A stretch of 46,358 nucleotides of DNA from Eubacterium sp. (GTDB lineage: Bacteria > Bacillota > Clostridia > Oscillospirales > Ruminococcaceae): positions 1 through 46,358 of the forward strand of contig JAFLRX010000006.1 in NCBI GenBank assembly GCA_022511265.1, written 5' to 3'. This document shows, in pieces, positions 1-7,486 of the stretch. The notes under the pieces were generated by a model. It had not been told where the DNA came from and did no database searches. It saw only the letters and a program-made list of their open reading frames with translations. Every line of letters starts with the position of its first letter. The stretch's first letter is position 1. The translations under genes and the position numbers were made by a program.

Positions 1-154
1 GGAGTTTCGGCATCAGTTCCTTCTGTGTCTTTGCGAATACGGATTTGAAGATCGGCGTGCCGTCTTCTTTATGTCCGATGACGATGCGTCCTTCCCATCG
101 CCCGTCCTTGCGTTTGCGTACCATTCCGTCACCCGACGGTCGTCTTTTTGACAT
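1..154 (-). CDS. Tyrosine recombinase/integrase, N-terminal fragment (runs off window)
   Basis: Only the first 51 codons are in the window; the gene continues leftwards past base 1. ATG at 154-152 follows an AAGGAGGTGAT ribosome site. The N-terminus contains KRKDGRWEGR followed by DGTPIFKSVF, the arm-type DNA-binding domain typical of integrases from conjugative transposons and phages. The catalytic domain is not visible, so family membership rests on this domain and on the excisionase-like and HTH genes upstream. It is presumably the integrase of the element whose xis-like and HTH genes lie at 472-1115 on the same strand. Confidence 0.75.
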   Translation of the reverse strand, partial: MSKRRPSGDGMVRKRKDGRWEGRIVIGHKEDGTPIFKSVFAKTQKELMPKL

Positions 155-178
155 TGTATCACCTCCTTGTAGGACAAC

Positions 179-207
179 ACTATACCACAAAGTTTTTTGA
201 ATATCCA
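179..207 (-). promoter_or_regulatory. Putative promoter of the integrase fragment
   Basis: Reading the minus strand, TGGATA (207-202), a 17-nt spacer and an extended -10 TGGTATAGT (core 184-179) lie 25 nt upstream of the integrase ATG. The same arrangement, down to the CTTTGTGGTATAGT core, stands before the small ORF at 1799-1924, and a decayed copy lies near 20340-20385. This suggests a shared element-borne promoter. Confidence 0.5.
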
Positions 208-471
208 GCGAAAATAGAAAAATTTTTTATTTCTTGTAACTAAATAAAGGCATATTCTTTGCTCGTTTTCTGAACCCTTAAAACACCACAAAGTTTCAAT
301 AATCCAACAGCAACGCCTGAATATTTCGCTTAAGAAGGCGAGTTTTCGCTATAGCAACCCCAAAATGATATAAATGCCGTAATTGCAACCCCTAAACAAA
401 AAACGTCCGCAAACCGCTTGCGGTCGGCATTGCCGTCCGCTGTGAACCGCATAGGGGTGCTTTAGCAACCC
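208..471. other. Intergenic region with GCAACCCC repeats and a hairpin
   Basis: No gene is supported here. GCAACCCC occurs three times (near 354, 386 and 465). A hairpin with arms GCATAGGGG and CCCCTATGC spans about 449-473 and is followed on the plus strand by a T run, so it could act as a terminator. The repeats could be binding sites for the HTH protein encoded immediately upstream, but nothing in the sequence proves this. Confidence 0.4.
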
Positions 472-909
472 CTATGCTTTTTCCTGCAAGATTTTCTCAT
501 CGTTCAAATCTCCAAGAAAACGCTGTCTTTGTAATGTCTCATCGTTGCGTTTTATCTGCATCTCATAGTTGTATCTGACAGCATCTTCAATAGGTCGGAT
601 AGTATAACGCAAGCTGCCGTTGCGTTTTGTGCCAAGCTGTGTAATGATTGTTGTAGGCTCCGATGTTATAAGCCTTTTCTCGCACAGACCTTCGATATAT
701 TTCCTGACGGTATTTCGGCTCGCGTTGATGGCTCTGCCTATTGTACGGTAGCTGGGATAGCATTGATAGGTTTTCCTGTTTTCACATCTCATCAAAAAAG
801 AATATACTGCTATCTCACCGGCAGAGAGTTCTAAATCAAATATCTCGTTTGGGAGGGGAAAATAATTTTTGGTTGCATTGCGTTTTTGATAGGGATAGTA
901 ATTTTTCAA
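472..909 (-). CDS. Helix-turn-helix protein of an integrative element
   Basis: A 145-aa protein. I place the start at TTG 909-907 because it follows GGGAGG at good spacing and overlaps the stop of the upstream xis-like gene; the longer ATG at 939 has no ribosome site. The centre reads LSAGEIAVYSFLMRCENR followed by CYPSYRTIGRAINASRNTVRKY, a winged helix-turn-helix of the kind found in replication-initiator or DnaD-like proteins of conjugative transposons. It is probably a DNA-binding regulator or replication protein of the element. It sits between the excisionase-like gene and the integrase as a tight minus-strand operon. The exact role is unknown. Confidence 0.65.
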   Translation of the reverse strand: MKNYYPYQKRNATKNYFPLPNEIFDLELSAGEIAVYSFLMRCENRKTYQCYPSYRTIGRAINASRNTVRKYIEGLCEKRLITSEPTTIITQLGTKRNGSLRYTIRPIEDAVRYNYEMQIKRNDETLQRQRFLGDLNDEKILQEKA

Positions 910-1115
910 TTCGCACCTCCCGAATTTTGTTCCACCCACTTTATAAATTTTTCTTTGGGCACCACCAGACGTGAGCCGATTTTCAGCACCGGAAAATCTT
1001 TTTCGTGCATCAGTTCATATCCGCTTGAGTGAGAAATACCAAGCAGCTTTGATATTGTTTTCGCATTAAGAAACAACGGCAGTTCGTCATAAGATTTGTA
1101 GATAGATTCTTTCAT
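906..1115 (-). CDS. Excisionase-like (AlpA/Xis-type) HTH protein
   Basis: A 69-aa protein starting at ATG 1115, preceded by AGAAAGGAAAAAGCT; an ATG 30 nt further upstream lacks a ribosome site. The order LPLFLNAKTISKLLGIS, then FPVLKIGSRLVVPKEKFIKWV, matches the MerR-like winged HTH of Tn916-type excisionases and DNA-binding excisionase families. Such proteins bend DNA at attachment sites and direct the integrase toward excision. The overlap with the next gene (ATTGA) and the downstream integrase support an excision module. The upstream region is AT-rich with no clear consensus promoter. Confidence 0.75.
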   Translation of the reverse strand: MKESIYKSYDELPLFLNAKTISKLLGISHSSGYELMHEKDFPVLKIGSRLVVPKEKFIKWVEQNSGGAN

Positions 1116-1307
1116 AGCTTTTTCCTTTCTTTTTTTGTGCTGCAAAAATCACGGCTATTGATTTATTGCAATCATAGTATTACTTTTTTCTGTTCCTTAT
1201 CTATTAGAAAAAATCACCTTCCTACTTGTATAGGAATGAAATTTGCGTTTTGCACAACTTTTTGAGAAAATATTTTGTAAAAAAACACATATATCCAACT
1301 AATTAGC

Positions 1308-1475
1308 TCATAATGCTAAAATCCACTCAATAAAATTCAATGCACATCTTTTCGGCCAATTAAGTACAGAAAGTAGTGAAGGAGCGTAATCATTATCTAC
1401 TTTTTCTTTTTCCTTATCTTTGTTTATTGCTGCGCAGATTTTGAACTGTACAGTGAATGCTAAAAACAAGAAAGC
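1308..1475 (-). pseudogene. Open-frame remnant, function unknown
   Basis: The 1116-1511 interval has no intact gene. An open minus-strand frame ends at TGA 1310-1308 and reads KICAAINKDKEKEKVDNDYA before a hydrophobic tail. No start codon with a ribosome site is seen, and the frame runs into a terminator at its 5' side. The KICAAI segment lies in a 28-nt motif that recurs near 19088 and 27564. I treat it as an element remnant, not a gene. Confidence 0.25.
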
Positions 1476-1513
1476 AACGGTGCTGTGATTTAACTCACAG
1501 TACCGTTGCTTTT
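1460..1513 (-). terminator. Rho-independent terminator after the DUF6809-like gene
   Basis: A long hairpin with arms around AAGCAACGGT and ACCGTTGCTT (1471-1513) and an inner stem CTGTGA/TCACAG. On the minus strand it is followed by TTTCTTGTTTTT. The stem begins at the stop codon of the gene at 1512. Confidence 0.75.
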
Positions 1514-1802
1514 ACACCTTTGTTGTAAAGAAATCTTCGGTTTCCATCATCACTTCAATCATTATCCTTGTGCCTAAGCAAAATCCGGATATGAACTCGT
1601 CGCACTGGCTAATGGATGACAGCTCTGATTGACTTTCCATAAATATGTCGAGGATTTCTTTCGCCTCATCTGATAAAAGAGTATCTAACTTTTCTTTGTT
1701 ACTCCTGCTGAGCTTGACAAGCTTAGCAAAGCGGTCGTTTTCAAATGGATTTCGTTCAATTGGTCTTATGTTTCCTGACCATAATTCTTCAAGAATTTTC
1801 AT
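1512..1802 (-). CDS. DUF6809-like small protein of mobile elements
   Basis: A 96-aa protein beginning MKILEELWSGNIRPIERNPF and ending in FISGFCLGTRIMIEVM. The pattern of an N-terminal Leu-Tyr/Trp-Gly-Asn-Ile segment, an acidic middle helix and a C-terminal Phe-Gly-Leu-Gly-hydrophobic helix resembles the DUF6809 family, which is common in Firmicutes conjugative transposons and prophages. No enzymatic motif is visible and the function is unknown. Its ATG overlaps the TGA of the upstream 41-aa ORF (ATGA), so the two are probably translationally coupled. A strong terminator follows directly. Confidence 0.6.
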   Translation of the reverse strand: MKILEELWSGNIRPIERNPFENDRFAKLVKLSRSNKEKLDTLLSDEAKEILDIFMESQSELSSISQCDEFISGFCLGTRIMIEVMMETEDFFTTKV

Positions 1803-1924
1803 GTTGTACCTTCGAATAGTAAGAGGGCGGCTCTGTATCGATTATTGCTCGATACAAAGTCGCCCTCGGCTTTTATTCTGCTGTTTTTACTTTGGTATAG
1901 TTGTTCTATACTTATTTGTGACAT
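1799..1924 (-). CDS. Small hypothetical protein, 41 aa, coupled to DUF6809-like gene
   Basis: ATG at 1924-1922 follows AAAGGAGGTGCTGAT, an excellent ribosome site, and the frame ends in a 4-nt ATGA overlap with the next gene. The protein starts MSQISIEQLYQSKN and has no recognised domain. Part of the coding sequence can fold as a long hairpin (GAGGGCG...CGCCCTC, about 1821-1865), so it may also act as an attenuating leader. A promoter at 1950-1978 lies directly upstream. I do not recognise its function. Confidence 0.5.
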   Translation of the reverse strand: MSQISIEQLYQSKNSRIKAEGDFVSSNNRYRAALLLFEGTT

Positions 1925-1949
1925 ATCAGCACCTCCTTTGCAAGTATCA

Positions 1950-1978
1950 ACTATACCACAAAGGAGAGTGGAAGTCCA
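1950..1978 (-). promoter_or_regulatory. Promoter of the small ORF/DUF6809-like pair
   Basis: On the minus strand: TGGACT (1978-1973), a 17-nt spacer, then an extended -10 TGGTATAGT with core 1955-1950. It has the same layout as the integrase promoter at 179-207. Confidence 0.55.
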
Positions 1979-2121
1979 GAGAAATTTGTGATTTTTTATG
2001 TGAAAAGCATAGGTGAAGGGCTATTGTAAAATATGTTCAGTGATGTGTCGTAAGCTTGAAAAAAACTTTTCATGAAATCACTTGACATTTTTAGTGTTCT
2101 AAGCTAACATAGCACTATCCT

Positions 2122-2156
2122 GTTGAAATAAAAATCCGTTGAAAAATCAACGGATT
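2122..2156 (-). terminator. Terminator facing the outward promoter
   Basis: Perfect 10-nt arms AATCCGTTGA (2133-2142) and TCAACGGATT (2147-2156) with a 4-nt loop, followed on the minus strand by TTTTATTTC. It lies about 100 nt downstream of the minus-strand promoter at 2266-2294 and would stop that transcript in the present orientation. Confidence 0.7.
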
Positions 2157-2215
2157 AGCTTTACTGTTTTTAAAGAGGGCAAAAAATTGTGATAATAAAA
2201 GTTTGTAATAAAATA

Positions 2216-2238
2216 CCACTTATCACACACATAAATGG
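2216..2238 (+). repeat. Left inverted core-type recombination site
   Basis: Arms CCACTTAT (2216-2223) and ATAAATGG (2231-2238) flank a 7-nt spacer CACACAC. Positions 2220-2237 are the exact reverse complement of 3567-3584. Short inverted arms around a 6-8 nt crossover region are the known architecture of tyrosine recombinase core sites. Confidence 0.8.
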
Positions 2239-2265
2239 ACATAAAAAAGCATTTTATTCTTAAAT

Positions 2266-2294
2266 ATTATATCGTATTTTAGTAAAATTGTCAA
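2266..2294 (-). promoter_or_regulatory. Consensus promoter inside the invertible segment, pointing left
   Basis: On the minus strand: TTGACA (2294-2289), a 17-nt spacer, then TATAAT (2271-2266). Both boxes match the sigma-A consensus perfectly. Expected transcription starts near 2259 and exits through the left core site. No minus-strand gene is served in this orientation before the terminator at 2122-2156. Confidence 0.85.
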
Positions 2295-2428
2295 TATAAA
2301 GTTCAAAAAATTTGATTATCCGGACGATTTTATCTTCGAAATGTTTAATTTTTAAATTTTTTCAAAAGTTTAAGCCGTCAAAATTTCCGTCATGTATAAT
2401 TATAATAAAAACTTGTGAGGTGACTATC

Positions 2429-3502
2429 ATGTCTAAGAAAGGTACAAATATTTACAAACGTAAAGACGGACGGTGGGAGGCAAGGTATATAAAATCCGTT
2501 GAATCTGACGGCAGCAAAAAATACGGCTCTGTTTATGGTCACAGTTACCGTGAAGCTCGTGACAAGCAGTTGTATTTTATGCATAATCTTCATTTATCCG
2601 TACAACAGACACATATCACATTAACGGAGTTGACGAGAGAGTGGCTGTCAAGTATTGTCTTTTCTGTAAAAAAATCAACATATCAAAAATACGAAAGTCT
2701 CATCCGCAACCACATTGAGCAGGTCCCTATAGGTCAAATGCAGGTAAGATTTATAACAAGTAAAACAATAAACGACTTTGCTGTAAAAAGATTGGATAAA
2801 TTGTCAGTAAAAACTGTAAATGATATCCTTGTAATCATGAGTTTAGCTTTATCATACGCTGAGGAAATATACAATATCATAAAGCCGAAAATACGTTATC
2901 TTAAAACCCCTACAAAAGAAACCCGAGTGCTGTCAATTAGCGAGCAGCAGCAACTTGAAACATATTTGCTGCAAGATATGGATATATGTAAGTTTGGAGT
3001 TTTGCTGGCTTTATATACCGGTATCCGTGTAGGCGAGCTTTGCGCTTTGCAGTGGAGTGATATGAAAGCAACCGAGATAGTTATCTCGAAAACACTGCAT
3101 AGAATAAAAGACCGTACAGGCACGATACTGGAAACAACAGAGCCAAAAACCAAAAGCTCAAACCGGATAATTCCGATACCAACTTTTTTCATTCCTATCG
3201 TTGAACAATTCAGAAGTTACGGAAGTGTACTGAAACTCAGTAACGGTAATATCGTAGAACCGCGTCTTATGCAGCATAAGTTTGAGAAATATATCAAGGA
3301 ATGCGGTTTGCCTAAAACAAACTTTCATGCTCTTCGGCATACTTTTGCTACGCGATGTGTGGAGTCTGGTTTTGATATAAAATCTTTATCTGAAATATTA
3401 GGGCATACGGACGTAAGAACTACGCTCAACAAATATGTCCACTCCTCATATGAGCAAAAGCAAAAAAATATGGAGCTTTTGCGACCGGCAAGTAATTTAT
3501 AA
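2429..3502 (+). CDS. Tyrosine recombinase, probable DNA invertase
   Basis: A 357-aa protein. The start is ATG 2429, behind GTGAGGTGACT; an upstream in-frame ATG at 2312 has no ribosome site. The N-terminal arm domain is KRKDGRWEARY, a SAM-like core-binding domain lies around residues 65-170, and the catalytic domain shows TGIRVGEL (Arg I), HALRHTFATR (His-x-x-Arg) and LGHTDVRTTLNKYVH (His and nucleophilic Tyr). All catalytic residues are present. It lies wholly between two inverted core-type sites, which suggests that it inverts its own locus and the outward promoter at 2266-2294. A TATAAT at 2395-2400 may serve as its -10. Integration or excision is an alternative function, but attachment sites would then be direct repeats, which I do not see. 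Confidence 0.9.
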   Translation: MSKKGTNIYKRKDGRWEARYIKSVESDGSKKYGSVYGHSYREARDKQLYFMHNLHLSVQQTHITLTELTREWLSSIVFSVKKSTYQKYESLIRNHIEQVPIGQMQVRFITSKTINDFAVKRLDKLSVKTVNDILVIMSLALSYAEEIYNIIKPKIRYLKTPTKETRVLSISEQQQLETYLLQDMDICKFGVLLALYTGIRVGELCALQWSDMKATEIVISKTLHRIKDRTGTILETTEPKTKSSNRIIPIPTFFIPIVEQFRSYGSVLKLSNGNIVEPRLMQHKFEKYIKECGLPKTNFHALRHTFATRCVESGFDIKSLSEILGHTDVRTTLNKYVHSSYEQKQKNMELLRPASNL

Positions 3503-3521
3503 GCCGTCATAAATATGGTCA

Positions 3522-3556
3522 AAGCAGTACTGTAAACGCAGTACTGCTTGTTTTTT
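3522..3556 (+). terminator. Terminator of the recombinase gene
   Basis: Perfect 11-nt arms AAGCAGTACTG (3522-3532) and CAGTACTGCTT (3539-3549), then a T run at 3551-3556. It sits just inside the right recombination site and isolates the downstream operon from recombinase transcription in this orientation. It would move away on inversion. Confidence 0.9.
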
Positions 3557-3563
3557 CGGATTA

Positions 3564-3590
3564 TTTCATTTATGTGTGTGATAAATGAAA
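3564..3590 (-). repeat. Right inverted core-type recombination site
   Basis: Perfect 10-nt arms TTTCATTTAT (3564-3573) and ATAAATGAAA (3581-3590) flank the 7-nt spacer GTGTGTG. The spacer is the reverse complement of that in the left site. It lies 92 nt before the start codon of the first operon gene. Confidence 0.8.
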
Positions 3591-3682
3591 TCTTATCTTC
3601 TCAATACTATTATTCCCGCAAGATCACGGCATAACCTAAAACCAAGGCGAAAGTCTGAAATAATTATAAAGGAGATGTTTCG

Positions 3683-6600
3683 ATGAAACTTAAAAGAATG
3701 TTAGCAGGGCTGTTGGCGGCATCAATAACATTGACTACGATCGCTACCTCGTTTGTTGCAGGAGCGGAGAATGCCGGGGTGTCCGGCATTGCCCAAACGG
3801 TTCAGAGCGGAATCGCGCAGGATGAGAATAAACCTATAAATAATAACAACTCTATTGAAACTGCGCCTGTTCCCAATACGGAGATAATGCGCCCTGCATC
3901 TTTAAGTACGCCTGTGATAAAGAACCCTGTATACATTTCAACAGCGTCCGGGGATTTAGTATACGGCGACGAAACCGTTACAAGGGCAGAATGGCTGCAC
4001 GATTTGGCAGTAGTATTTGATATGTCTGTCGACGAAATGCTTATGCCGGATAATTATTTCAATGATTTGGAGAATTCCCATAAATATTATAGTGATATTT
4101 TACTTACAGTGGAATTTGGCGTTGTTGATATTGAAGCAGGACAAAACCTTTATCCTGATGACCCTGCAACGCGTGAATTTGCAGCTACAACGTTGAATTT
4201 CTGCCTTGGTTATCAGCTTGATGAGGAAGAGTACATTTTTTCTGATATTAGTGAAGTAAGTTCTCCTGTTGACGCTCAAGTGGCGATAAACAACGGATGG
4301 CTTGCGCTTATCGATGGAAAATTCTTACCGGATAGAGCCATAACACCTGATGAAGTTCAGGGAATGATGGATTATGCGTCATTAGTCGTAGATTCGACTA
4401 TCGTTGATGATAATTATGACAGCGTATATGAATTTCAGAGTGATGTTATTATAGTTCCGGATGGCACAGAGGTGTCAGGCGAATTTGCCGTCGAAGAAGG
4501 CGACACCAACATAATTAATATAGTTGACTGTCCGGTTACCATACAAACAGGGGATAAGTTTGCTGTTTATTTTAATGAAATTCCGGTTGTGTATTCTGCC
4601 TTAAAAGTGACTAAGAGTGGAAATATAACTACAATATCCGCAGATAATGTTTCAACAGAAGATGCTTTTGTGTACATTTCAGCCCAGGGTTCTGTAGGTT
4701 CGGATAGTATGACTTTTACTCCTGTAGAGGATGCAGATGTAGAAGTTTATAATGATGATACAGGTGAACTGGTAAATTCATATAAGGCTTATGCAAATGT
4801 CAGCCAGTCTGTTATTCCGGCTTCAAATGCTAAAGCAAAGGCTTCTTTATTAGGCAGCAACTCTTCAATTTCTGTTACGCAAACTTTAAAGGTAGATTCT
4901 GCAAAGCTTACAGTAAAAGCAAAGATAAAAAATCCGGAAATAGAATACAGCGCAGGTTTAGATTGGATGGATGCGCATGCCTATGCGACTCTTATTGCCG
5001 ATGTTGAATATGAATTTAGCATAACCACTGATGCAGGCGCATTGACCGGAACAAAAACTTCTGTGGATTTTGGCACTTTCGGTGTACCTGGCGTCGGCGG
5101 TATTACGCTTTCACTGGAGGTTGATCTTTCAGGTAAGGCTTCCGGAACTGTTAAAGGAACATTATGTACAGGAATTCAATGGACCTTAAAAACAGGACTG
5201 CGAACAATAAGAAGCTTCTCTAAAACTGATTGCTATACCAGTATAGAAGCAAGCGCATCGGCATCTCTTGTCTTTAAATTCGGCATTACTCAGTTGCCTA
5301 TAATAAACGCTTATGCTTATGCTAAAATCGGTTTGAAAGCAGATTTTAAGGGCGTTACATATTCGGATAACGTTTCTCCTCATATGTGTTCGGATTTTTC
5401 GTTTTATATTACTGCAAGTATCGGATTTACCATTAAAATAGATATAAAAGTATGGAGTAATAAATGGGATTTTAATTATGACATAATTAATAAATCGAAT
5501 AGTCCTATTCGAGTTCAACATCATTATGAAGATGGACTGGAAGTAGCAAAATGTACAAGAGGTTCGACTTCGGGTTCAGATTCGTCCGGAGATACTTCAT
5601 CCGGTGGATCGTCATCGGGAGGCGCATCATCTTCACGTTCCGGATATGTAACCAAAGGAACCTCACGTTGGAGCGGCAGCGGATGGTCCGGCGCAAACCG
5701 CGCTTACAGCATCAATGATGACGGCACTCCGATGCAGCTTTATGATTATACAGTTGACGGCGAAAATGCCACTATTACAAAATATAAAGGATATTCTAAT
5801 TTTGTGAACATCCCCGACACTATAGACGGCTATACCGTTACCGCTATAGGAGAGAGTGCGTTTGAAGACAATACCCGTCTGGCAATGGTAGTTATACCGT
5901 CTACCGTTAAAGAGATAGGCAGTAGTGCATTTTATAACTGTACTTCATTAAGTTCTGTAAATATACCTGATGGTGTTAAAGAGATAAAGAGATCAACTTT
6001 TGAAAATTGCTACAATTTATCAAGTATTACTATACCGGACAGCGTAACTGAAATACAAAGCTTTGCTTTTGCAAATTGTACATCTGTCAGCAATTTGGTT
6101 CTGTCAAAAAATCTGACATATATTAATCACGGTGCTTTTATGAATTGTACAAAACTCTCTTCTGTTCTTATTCCCAAGTCTTTAGAGAGTGCAGATGTTT
6201 ATTCAGATTTATGGGGAACCTTGTATTATGGCGTTTTCGAGGGAACAAATTTAACTTCAGTAACTTTTGAAACTGGTATCAAAAAAATCCCTGATTGGCT
6301 GTTTTTTAATTGTGATAAACTCCCCCAAATAACTGTTCCGTCATCTGTTGTTTCAATTGGACGAGGCGCATTTTATGCTTGCGTAGGTTTAGAAGAGGTG
6401 TCATTAAGTGATAATTTAGTTACTATAGAGAGTTCGGCATTTGAAGATTGTGCATCTCTTACTAAAATTGTTATTCCTGATAGCGTGACTGAAATAGGAA
6501 GTGTTGCTTTTAGGAATTGTTCATCACTTGAAGATGTAAAACTCCCAAAAAATTTAACTTTTATCGATTATGGCGCATTTATGAATTGTGAAAAATTAAA

Positions 6601-7471
6601 GAAAATAATCATACCAAAAGCCTTAGAAAGGGCAAGCTATAACGATAATGTATGGGGGGACAGGTTCGACGGAGTATTCGAGAACTCTGGTTTAAAAAAT
6701 GTAGAGTTTGAAACAGGGATGACTAGAGTTCCAGCTTGGCTATTTTTTAATTGCAGCAGTTTGGAGAGCATCACTATCCCTGAAACTGTTGTGACGATAG
6801 ATACCGGAGCATTTTATAATTGCACAGGTCTTAAAAATGTATCAATTAGCGAGAATATATTAGAAATACACAATTTAGCATTTCTCGGATGCACTTCTCT
6901 GACCGAAATCGAAATACCCGATAGTGTTGTTTCAATCGATGGATATGCGTTTAGCGATTGCGTTTCTTTATCCAATGTAAAGCTGTCAAATCACCTCACA
7001 TATTTAGGATATGGAGTATTTGAAAATTGCGAAAACTTGACCAAAATCTTTATACCTAAATCTCTTGAAGAAACAGATGCGAACAGTAGCATTTTTGGTG
7101 GATATTATGGCGGTGTATTTAACGGCAGCGGATTAAAAGATGTTGAGTTTGAAAAAGGAGTAACTTCTATTCCTGAGTGGTTGTTCTTTGACTGTGACAG
7201 TCTTGAAACCATTATTATACCTGATACAGTGAGAAGTATCGGATATAGTGCTTTCCGTGGCGCTGATGGACTAAAAACTATAGTGTTACCGTCGGGGTTA
7301 GAGGATATTGATAGTTATGCGTTTTTTGAATGTACATCTCTTGAAGAAATAACTATTCCTGAAAAAATCCATATACTTAACCAATACGTATTCTATGGTT
7401 GTACATCTCTTGCTAAAATTGTTATTCCTGATAGCGTGACTAGAATTGGAAATTCTGTTTTTGAAAATTGA
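3683..7471 (+). CDS. Secreted SLH-like/LRR_5 (BspA-type) surface protein, N-terminal part; truncated by in-frame TGA
   Basis: ATG 3683 follows AAAGGAGATGTTTCG. Residues 1-27 form a signal peptide. Residues ~98-240 resemble S-layer homology repeats (TRAEW...FNDL...YYSDI...YPDDPATREFAA). A beta-rich middle region is followed by a Ser/Gly linker at ~630-660 and BspA-type LRR_5 repeats from about residue 690 (IPDSVTEIGSVAFRNCSSL pattern). A higher-order unit of ~147 aa (PKSLE...GVFE...IPxWLFFNC) occurs three times, near nt 6174, 6615 and 7054. TGA at 7469-7471 replaces a conserved Cys codon inside a repeat, and the same frame continues to 9742 with more repeats and a dockerin. Without readthrough the product loses the dockerin. 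First gene of the putative phase-variable operon. Confidence 0.85.
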   Translation: MKLKRMLAGLLAASITLTTIATSFVAGAENAGVSGIAQTVQSGIAQDENKPINNNNSIETAPVPNTEIMRPASLSTPVIKNPVYISTASGDLVYGDETVTRAEWLHDLAVVFDMSVDEMLMPDNYFNDLENSHKYYSDILLTVEFGVVDIEAGQNLYPDDPATREFAATTLNFCLGYQLDEEEYIFSDISEVSSPVDAQVAINNGWLALIDGKFLPDRAITPDEVQGMMDYASLVVDSTIVDDNYDSVYEFQSDVIIVPDGTEVSGEFAVEEGDTNIINIVDCPVTIQTGDKFAVYFNEIPVVYSALKVTKSGNITTISADNVSTEDAFVYISAQGSVGSDSMTFTPVEDADVEVYNDDTGELVNSYKAYANVSQSVIPASNAKAKASLLGSNSSISVTQTLKVDSAKLTVKAKIKNPEIEYSAGLDWMDAHAYATLIADVEYEFSITTDAGALTGTKTSVDFGTFGVPGVGGITLSLEVDLSGKASGTVKGTLCTGIQWTLKTGLRTIRSFSKTDCYTSIEASASASLVFKFGITQLPIINAYAYAKIGLKADFKGVTYSDNVSPHMCSDFSFYITASIGFTIKIDIKVWSNKWDFNYDIINKSNSPIRVQHHYEDGLEVAKCTRGSTSGSDSSGDTSSGGSSSGGASSSRSGYVTKGTSRWSGSGWSGANRAYSINDDGTPMQLYDYTVDGENATITKYKGYSNFVNIPDTIDGYTVTAIGESAFEDNTRLAMVVIPSTVKEIGSSAFYNCTSLSSVNIPDGVKEIKRSTFENCYNLSSITIPDSVTEIQSFAFANCTSVSNLVLSKNLTYINHGAFMNCTKLSSVLIPKSLESADVYSDLWGTLYYGVFEGTNLTSVTFETGIKKIPDWLFFNCDKLPQITVPSSVVSIGRGAFYACVGLEEVSLSDNLVTIESSAFEDCASLTKIVIPDSVTEIGSVAFRNCSSLEDVKLPKNLTFIDYGAFMNCEKLKKIIIPKALERASYNDNVWGDRFDGVFENSGLKNVEFETGMTRVPAWLFFNCSSLESITIPETVVTIDTGAFYNCTGLKNVSISENILEIHNLAFLGCTSLTEIEIPDSVVSIDGYAFSDCVSLSNVKLSNHLTYLGYGVFENCENLTKIFIPKSLEETDANSSIFGGYYGGVFNGSGLKDVEFEKGVTSIPEWLFFDCDSLETIIIPDTVRSIGYSAFRGADGLKTIVLPSGLEDIDSYAFFECTSLEEITIPEKIHILNQYVFYGCTSLAKIVIPDSVTRIGNSVFEN

Positions 7472-7486
7472 AAATCTTTAGAGAAT

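Larger units (their letters stand above)
2216..3590. mobile_element. Predicted invertible DNA segment carrying its own recombinase and an outward promoter
   Basis: Two core-type sites in inverted orientation (2216-2238 and 3564-3590) bracket a tyrosine recombinase gene, its terminator and a consensus promoter that points out of the left end. Inverted sites predict inversion rather than excision. In the present orientation the promoter reads into a terminator at 2122-2156. After inversion it would read across the right site into the secreted-protein operon starting at 3683, with a leader of about 135 nt and no terminator in between. The architecture resembles known recombinase-driven promoter switches such as C. 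difficile cwpV; the function here is inference. Confidence 0.7.

Noticed and set aside
2082-2110. TTGACA-17-TAACAT on the plus strand as promoter of the recombinase.
   Set aside because: The -10 is weak and a hairpin at 2133-2156 lies between it and the gene; it may be a relic of the flanking element.
2216-3590. Reading the recombinase locus as an integrated element with attL and attR.
   Set aside because: Attachment sites would be direct repeats; the visible sites are inverted, which predicts inversion.
7469-7471. TGA in the LRR gene as selenocysteine or a reassigned codon.
   Set aside because: No selenocysteine insertion hairpin is evident downstream, the position is a structural Cys in a repeat, and other genes in the window end with TGA.
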